A stretch of 11,058 bases of DNA from the NCBI GenBank assembly GCA_018065815.1, contig JAGHSP010000082.1, forward strand, positions 1 through 11,058, read 5' to 3'. Made by a program: the position numbers and the translations under genes. The stretch is from Candidatus Sodaliphilus limicaballi. Lineage in GTDB: Bacteria; Bacteroidota; Bacteroidia; Bacteroidales; Muribaculaceae. Shown in pieces: positions 8,012 through 11,058 of this stretch (its first letter is position 1; the number at the start of each line of letters is the position of its first letter). The notes below the pieces were generated by a model. That model had not been told where the DNA came from and ran no database searches. It worked only from the letters and a program-made list of their open reading frames with translations.

Positions 8012-8638
8012 ATGAATTTAGACTTTGAAAAAATGGGCGGATTCATCCCCGCTATCATACAAGACGCTGTCACTCGCAACGTACTCATGCTGGGTTTCAT
8101 GAATAAAGAAGCCTACGAGAAAACCGTTGAGACAGGTAAAGTAACATTCTGGAGCCGCACTCGCAACACACTGTGGACCAAGGGCGAGACAAGCGGCAAC
8201 TTCCTCAACGTTGTTTCAATCCAAGACGACTGTGACCACGACACACTGCTCATCAAAGCCAATCCCGTAGGCCCAGTGTGTCACACCGGAGCAGCCACTT
8301 GCTTTGAAGACAGCAACGAGATGGGCGTCCTGTTCCTGAGCATGCTGCAAGACTTCATCGACAAGCGATTTAAAGAGATGCCCGAGGGCAGCTACACCAC
8401 CTCGTTGTTCCAGAGCGGCGTCAACCGCATGGCACAGAAAGTGGGCGAAGAAGCAGTAGAAACCGTCATCGAAGCGACAAACGGCACCGACGGACGTATG
8501 ATCTACGAAGCCAGCGACCTCATCTACCACCTAATCGTCCTGCTCACATCTAAAGGCTACCGCATCGAAGACATCGCAGCAGCCCTCCAACAGCGCCACC
8601 TCAAGCCCAAAGAACAATACGACAAGAAAGATAAATGA
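8012..8638 (+). CDS. hisIE: Bifunctional phosphoribosyl-AMP cyclohydrolase / phosphoribosyl-ATP pyrophosphatase
   Basis: Fused enzyme for the second and third steps of histidine synthesis. The N-terminal HisI domain (about 1-105) has WSRTRNTLWTKGETSG (47-62), the metal-binding DDCDHD (72-77) and the zinc-type cysteines C90 and C97 in GPVCHTGAATCF. The C-terminal HisE domain (about 108-200) is helical and has KVGEEAVETVIEA (143-155) and EASDLIYHLIVLL (166-178), which carry the acidic metal ligands. Both domains look complete, and 208 aa is normal for the fusion. It follows hisF by 27 nt and is the last gene of the + strand series; a hairpin begins 3 nt after its stop. Confidence 0.96.
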   Translation: MNLDFEKMGGFIPAIIQDAVTRNVLMLGFMNKEAYEKTVETGKVTFWSRTRNTLWTKGETSGNFLNVVSIQDDCDHDTLLIKANPVGPVCHTGAATCFEDSNEMGVLFLSMLQDFIDKRFKEMPEGSYTTSLFQSGVNRMAQKVGEEAVETVIEATNGTDGRMIYEASDLIYHLIVLLTSKGYRIEDIAAALQQRHLKPKEQYDKKDK

Positions 8639-8641
8639 AAA

Positions 8642-8664
8642 AAATCGCTCCAAAAGAGTGATTT
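8642..8664 (+). terminator. Hairpin after hisIE, possible weak terminator
   Basis: A 9-bp stem (8642-8650 with 8656-8664, AAATCGCTC against GAGTGATTT, one G-U pair) has loop CAAAA. No T run follows, so termination may be weak. It overlaps the expected -33 region of the tRNA promoter. Confidence 0.4.
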
Positions 8665-8687
8665 CTAGAAAAAAAGTTGTACCTTTG
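8658..8687 (+). promoter_or_regulatory. Bacteroidota-type promoter of tRNA-Arg
   Basis: A perfect -7 element TAnnTTTG (TACCTTTG) sits at 8680-8687. The -33 position holds GTG (8658-8660), not the usual TTG. The inferred start is near 8693, leaving a leader of about 54 nt before the tRNA. Confidence 0.7.
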
Positions 8688-8707
8688 CACTACAAATTGG
8701 GAAAGCG

Positions 8708-8734
8708 CCCCCCATCAAAGGGGAAACACCCCCC
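8708..8734. repeat. C6-G4-C6 repeat in the tRNA leader
   Basis: Two CCCCCC runs (8708-8713 and 8729-8734) flank one GGGG (8720-8723). In the transcript the G4 run can pair with either C run, giving two mutually exclusive short hairpins just upstream of the tRNA. Possible RNase processing signal or structural insulator; function is inferred only. Confidence 0.5.
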
Positions 8735-8746
8735 AAAAAAGACGAT

Positions 8747-8820
8747 GGTTCCGTAGCTCAGCTGGATAGAGCAACAGCCTTCTAAGCTGTGGGTCTTGGG
8801 TTCGAATCCCAACGGAATCA
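8747..8820 (+). tRNA. tRNA-Arg (anticodon TCT)
   Basis: All cloverleaf arms can be drawn. The acceptor stem GGTTCCG (8747-8753) pairs with CGGAATC (8813-8819) with one G-U. The D stem is GCTC/GAGC. The anticodon stem is ACAGC/GCTGT with loop CTTCTAA, giving anticodon TCT for AGA and AGG codons. The variable loop is GGGTC, and the T arm TTGGG TTCGAAT CCCAA is perfect. The discriminator is A8820 and CCA is not encoded. Length is 74 nt. It has its own promoter and a strong terminator, so it is a single-gene unit. It marks the change from housekeeping to AT-rich DNA. Confidence 0.97.
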
Positions 8821-8827
8821 CAAGAAG

Positions 8828-8870
8828 AATCGCTAACTCATTTATCAAAATGCAGTTAGCGATTTCCTTT
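8828..8870 (+). terminator. Strong intrinsic terminator of the tRNA unit
   Basis: A perfect 11-bp stem, AATCGCTAACT (8828-8838) with AGTTAGCGATT (8854-8864), continues after a one-base bulge (C8853) into CATTT/AAATG (8839-8843 and 8848-8852), closed by a 4-nt loop. TTCCTTTT follows. It begins 8 nt after the tRNA end. Confidence 0.85.
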
Positions 8871-8872
8871 TA

Positions 8873-9074
8873 TAAAATTGCCGACTTTTTGCCGAGATAT
8901 TTAGGCGTAATCAAAAAACACGCCTAAAAATACATCCTTCTGTTATAAAGCTTTTACAGAAAAGGAAACTCCATATTTTAACTATAGAGTAATCATTGTC
9001 CTCTTTCTTCCTCCACACTAATTCGCATCTAATAAAAATTGGGTAATAAAGGAATTTCGTGAGACAAAAATCGA
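8873..9074. other. AT-rich gap between the tRNA unit and the accessory operon
   Basis: No gene is visible. It holds a perfect 9-bp inverted repeat, TTTAGGCGT (8900-8908) and ACGCCTAAA (8920-8928), with an 11-nt spacer. TTGCCGA occurs twice, at 8878-8884 and 8889-8895. The inverted repeat has no T run on either strand, so it is not an obvious terminator for the minus-strand gene. The words TGCCGAGATAT and GCGTAATCAAA recur at the far side of the accessory genes. Confidence 0.5.
8890..8900 (+). repeat. Left copy of an 11-bp direct repeat flanking the accessory genes
   Basis: TGCCGAGATAT is repeated exactly at 10971-10981, about 2.1 kb away. A second word, GCGTAATCAAA (8905-8915), recurs in inverted orientation at 10936-10946. 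An 11-bp match alone can arise by chance in 11 kb, but two matches joining the same two short regions are less expected. An attachment-site or element-end role is inference. Confidence 0.35.
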
Positions 9075-9845
9075 TTATATATGTTTTTCTAGGAATTCTT
9101 GAAATTCTTTGGGTGTAAGAACTTGAGTTTTAATTCCCAAATAGCTGTAAACTGCTGATGTTTTATATCGCATCTTCATGTCATTTGATACAAATATATC
9201 ACATAATTGGGCATAGTAAGCATGACTGGCATCTTGCATGCGAGCAATATTTACATGGGCGCCCTTTTTGTCTTTGTGAAAACAAGCAGCATCCAATAAA
9301 TTAAATAGCGTGATGAATACACTTCTTCCCTCTGCTTCTGAATGGATTAAAAAATCCCTAATACTTATCCTTTCATATGGGCATTCTGCAGATAATAACC
9401 TTTGGTTAATCTCATTTATGATTGTTGAAGGAGGTATATTATTTATCTCTATTGAATTGAATCGCAGAATTTCAAGAATCTTTTCTCTATTAGGGCGATA
9501 TGAAGATGTCGTAGCATTTATTAGTAACCTATTTATTGTTGCCACAGGGGTATGTAAGAGTTCATATCTTTCTCGGGGGAAAGCTGAATTAAATTCAGGT
9601 GTATTCGAGCCATTTAATATGTGATTGTTCTTGACTAAACCTGTTAATATGTTAATCCTTTGTTCGACGGATAACTTAGGAATATGTTCGCCTTCAATCA
9701 ACTCTTCTATATGGGCATCGGAATAGTAACATTCGAAAATATCAGCATTGGCAGTTAAGAAGTGGCTATCAATTTCGCTGTTTTCAAAATCAACGATAAC
9801 ATTGTTATCTAAATACACTTTAGTTTTATTTAATGACTTATTCAT
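9075..9845 (-). CDS. PIN-like domain protein, putative ribonuclease
   Basis: A 256-aa protein that I cannot name but that shows a PIN-like layout. The N-terminal strand KVYLDNNVIVDF carries D13. YYSDAHIEEL (40-49) gives E47 or E48. The C-terminal block DASHAYYAQLCDIFVSNDMK has D205, D216 and D222, the acidic cluster expected of a metal-dependent PIN active site. Between them (about 60-195) is a long, mainly helical insert, so it is larger than the ~130-aa VapC toxins. PIN proteins usually cut RNA; the target here is unknown. It is AT-rich, unlike the his genes, and lies 37 nt downstream of the HEPN-like gene on the same strand, probably in one transcript. No small antitoxin gene of the VapB type is visible. 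The fold call is moderately secure; the biological role is not. Confidence 0.7.
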   Translation of the reverse strand: MNKSLNKTKVYLDNNVIVDFENSEIDSHFLTANADIFECYYSDAHIEELIEGEHIPKLSVEQRINILTGLVKNNHILNGSNTPEFNSAFPRERYELLHTPVATINRLLINATTSSYRPNREKILEILRFNSIEINNIPPSTIINEINQRLLSAECPYERISIRDFLIHSEAEGRSVFITLFNLLDAACFHKDKKGAHVNIARMQDASHAYYAQLCDIFVSNDMKMRYKTSAVYSYLGIKTQVLTPKEFQEFLEKHI

Positions 9846-9882
9846 ATCTATATGCTTAGAAGCAATTACATTTTTTTCCTAG

Positions 9883-10605
9883 TTACTTAAAATATTGTCG
9901 TACATCGTATTTTTTTTTGTGCATGATGTTGTACTCATCTTCTTCAAAGGATGGAGAGATTATACCAAATCCCATATAGCCACAATGTTTTCTACCATCA
10001 TTGTCACATACACTTTCTAATCTGTTAGGTAACATATAGTCTCCTAATTGTGCATATACAATACATACGACAGATGCTATTGCATAAATAACATTGTTGA
10101 GATTTGCAAGATTGAAGTTCTCATACCTATTATGCTTTACACTATTATATGATTTATACCATGTTATGATGTCACCAACCGCCCATTCCGATAGTGGACT
10201 TATTGACTTATTTGAATTCCAAAAGTTAAGTTGTACTTGGTAATCTGACAACTTCATAATCTCGTTGAGCATACGATAGTCGTGGATAGTCATTTTACCC
10301 CTTGCCTTATGGTATGCGTTTGCAAGCAAAATCCCTTTACAATTACTTTCAAACTCAGTAGATGCGCGAAGGAATAGCTCATATAATCGGTGCGAATAGA
10401 CTGTTAGGTTTTCGTCGTCAGGCTCAATGAAATCCAAAACGGTTTGCAGGTCTTTTATCAACATCGATAACGACCTGACAATCGAATGTCTCTCTGGAGA
10501 ACTAATATAATCTGAATCAAGAACATAATCATCTGTTCTTCCGTCATAAAAGAAAGGTAACCTTTTACAACGATGAATTCTCTTAAATGGGTTATCAAGT
10601 ATCAT
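9883..10605 (-). CDS. All-alpha protein of unknown function, possibly HEPN-like
   Basis: A 240-aa protein when started at ATG 10605. I do not recognise a named family. The middle is helical: RLYELFLRASTEFESNCKGI (73-92), then WYKSYNSVKHNRYENF (149-164), and a hydrophobic helix with AIASVVCIVYAQLG (175-188). A conserved-looking arginine helix plus a KHNR-type motif resembles HEPN proteins, where such residues can form an RNase site, but the classical RxxxxH motif is not clear. The frame is open up to 10722, adding a hydrophobic segment that could be a membrane helix. I prefer the inner start because a perfect -7 promoter element lies at 10634-10627, inside that extension; ATG 10626 is also possible. 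First gene of a probable two-gene operon with the PIN-like gene. Confidence 0.65.
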   Translation of the reverse strand: MILDNPFKRIHRCKRLPFFYDGRTDDYVLDSDYISSPERHSIVRSLSMLIKDLQTVLDFIEPDDENLTVYSHRLYELFLRASTEFESNCKGILLANAYHKARGKMTIHDYRMLNEIMKLSDYQVQLNFWNSNKSISPLSEWAVGDIITWYKSYNSVKHNRYENFNLANLNNVIYAIASVVCIVYAQLGDYMLPNRLESVCDNDGRKHCGYMGFGIISPSFEEDEYNIMHKKKYDVRQYFK

Positions 10606-10626
10606 ATAGTATAGTTTTTTTGACAT

Positions 10627-10657
10627 CAAAGTTACATAAAAAACACTAAATAGCACC
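10627..10657 (-). promoter_or_regulatory. Probable promoter of the accessory two-gene operon
   Basis: Read on the minus strand, TAACTTTG (10634-10627) is an exact TAnnTTTG element. The -33 position, about 20 nt further upstream, holds GTG, not TTG. A start near 10620 would give a leader of about 15 nt to the ATG at 10605. This argues against the longer frame starting at 10722. Confidence 0.55.
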
Positions 10658-10861
10658 ATAAAGCCACAATAAACGCACATCAATTCCAATATATACCAGT
10701 TTGTGCTCCATTCTAAACACACAATTATCTGTTGACTTAAACTTGTGTGGATTTATATTGTGCCAAGGCAATGTAGAAGTGCGTAGACCTTCGATGACTA
10801 TAAACGGGTTCTTGCTGTTGTGATACACATGTTTTTTCTTTTACTTCTCCCATGATTTGAG
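10658..10861. other. AT-rich region between divergent transcription units, no gene seen
   Basis: A short minus-strand frame of 60 codons (10646-10828) is present, but it overlaps the operon promoter, shows no recognisable motif, and is not called. Together with the dyad cluster that follows, about 360 bases here (10606-10969) lack a supported gene. Confidence 0.5.
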
Positions 10862-10936
10862 ATAACCTCGAGTTATATTTGCGCGCAATATCATTTTAGT
10901 TATAACTTTTTGGTAAAAAGTATCACTAAAATGCCT

Positions 10937-10963
10937 TTGATTACGCAAATTTTAGTAACTTTG
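10937..10963 (+). promoter_or_regulatory. Rightward promoter-like site within the dyad cluster
   Basis: TAACTTTG (10956-10963) is an exact -7 element, with TTG at 10937-10939, 16 nt upstream, slightly closer than usual. The inferred start falls at about 10969-10971, on or next to an ATG at 10970, so a transcript from it would be nearly leaderless. The 8-bp dyad TACGCAAA/TTTGCGTA straddles it, as an operator would. Confidence 0.5.
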
Positions 10964-10969
10964 CGTATT

Positions 10970-11058
10970 ATGCCGAGATATACTTTGTATATCTGGGTGC
11001 AAAGCAAACGAGAATACGAACTTATACAAATTATTTCGTCTTGTGAAGTAGTTAATTG
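10970..11058 (+). CDS. Possible partial gene running off the right edge
   Basis: An open frame of 29 codons begins with ATG just after the promoter-like site and stays open to the window end, reading MPRYTLYIWVQSKREYELIQ at its start. I recognise no family. The first codons overlap the direct repeat TGCCGAGATAT and the dyad GATATAC/GTATATC, so this stretch could instead be non-coding regulatory DNA. Confidence 0.3.
   Translation, partial: MPRYTLYIWVQSKREYELIQIISSCEVVN
10971..10981 (+). repeat. Right copy of the 11-bp direct repeat flanking the accessory genes
   Basis: TGCCGAGATAT, identical to 8890-8900. The related word TTTGATTACGC, the reverse complement of 8905-8915, lies 24 nt to the left at 10936-10946. 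Confidence 0.35.

Larger units (their letters stand above)
10862..10993. promoter_or_regulatory. Cluster of inverted repeats around a rightward promoter
   Basis: Successive dyads are packed here. They are ATAAC/GTTAT (10862-10866, 10872-10876); the palindrome TTGCGCGCAA (10879-10888); CATTTTAGT/ACTAAAATG (10892-10900, 10925-10933) enclosing ACTTTTT/AAAAAGT (10905-10911, 10915-10921); TACGCAAA/TTTGCGTA (10942-10949, 10960-10967) overlapping the -7 element; and GATATAC/GTATATC (10977-10983, 10987-10993). A third copy of ATTTTAGT is at 10949-10956. All arms match exactly. Operators for a repressor, a recombinase site, or an element end are all possible. Confidence 0.55.

Noticed and set aside
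8747..8820. Integrated element using the tRNA-Arg 3' end as attB
   Set aside because: No second copy of the tRNA 3' end and no integrase gene are visible in the window; the idea remains untested beyond the right edge.
9310..9624. Plus-strand frame (104 codons) opposite the PIN-like gene
   Set aside because: The minus-strand frame is longer and carries PIN-like motifs; this one shows none.
10646..10828. 60-codon minus-strand frame
   Set aside because: It overlaps the operon promoter and the upstream end of the HEPN-like frame and shows no recognisable motif.
8873..11058. CRISPR array or insertion sequence in the AT-rich region
   Set aside because: No regularly spaced repeats and no transposase motifs were found.

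Overview
The window looks like a Bacteroidales chromosome (phylum Bacteroidota). Promoters carry the Bacteroidota -7 element TAnnTTTG, ribosome-binding sites are absent or weak, and the gene families (a eukaryote-like IleS, a zinc-ligand-poor DksA/TraR protein, a long LspA, a DUF4296 lipoprotein) match that group. Positions 229-8638 are GC-richer housekeeping DNA. From about 8870 to the end the DNA is clearly AT-richer and looks accessory.

Left part (1-8638), all on the + strand. A promoter at 156-186 drives ileS. A GC-rich hairpin after ileS separates it from a tightly packed series: dksA-like, lspA and a lipoprotein gene (lspA overlaps the lipoprotein gene by ATGA), then hisH, hisA (ATGA overlap), hisF and hisIE with short gaps. 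LspA is the peptidase that would mature the lipoprotein encoded next to it. HisIE, HisA and HisH-HisF carry out the consecutive middle steps of histidine synthesis, from phosphoribosyl-ATP to imidazole glycerol phosphate and AICAR. No hisG, hisD, hisC or hisB is present here.

Centre (8639-8872). A hairpin follows hisIE, then a TAnnTTTG promoter, a leader with two C6 runs around a G4 run, a tRNA-Arg (anticodon TCT), and a strong terminator.

Right part (8873-11058). Two minus-strand genes form a probable operon: a 240-aa all-alpha protein that may have a HEPN-like fold, followed by a 256-aa PIN-like nuclease candidate. Next to a tRNA gene and in AT-rich DNA, this pair is the best candidate for an undescribed accessory or defence module. 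Two 11-bp words shared between its two flanks, a dense cluster of dyads (10862-10993) and a promoter-like site facing right suggest an element boundary or a heavily controlled promoter. These repeat-based ideas are inference only.
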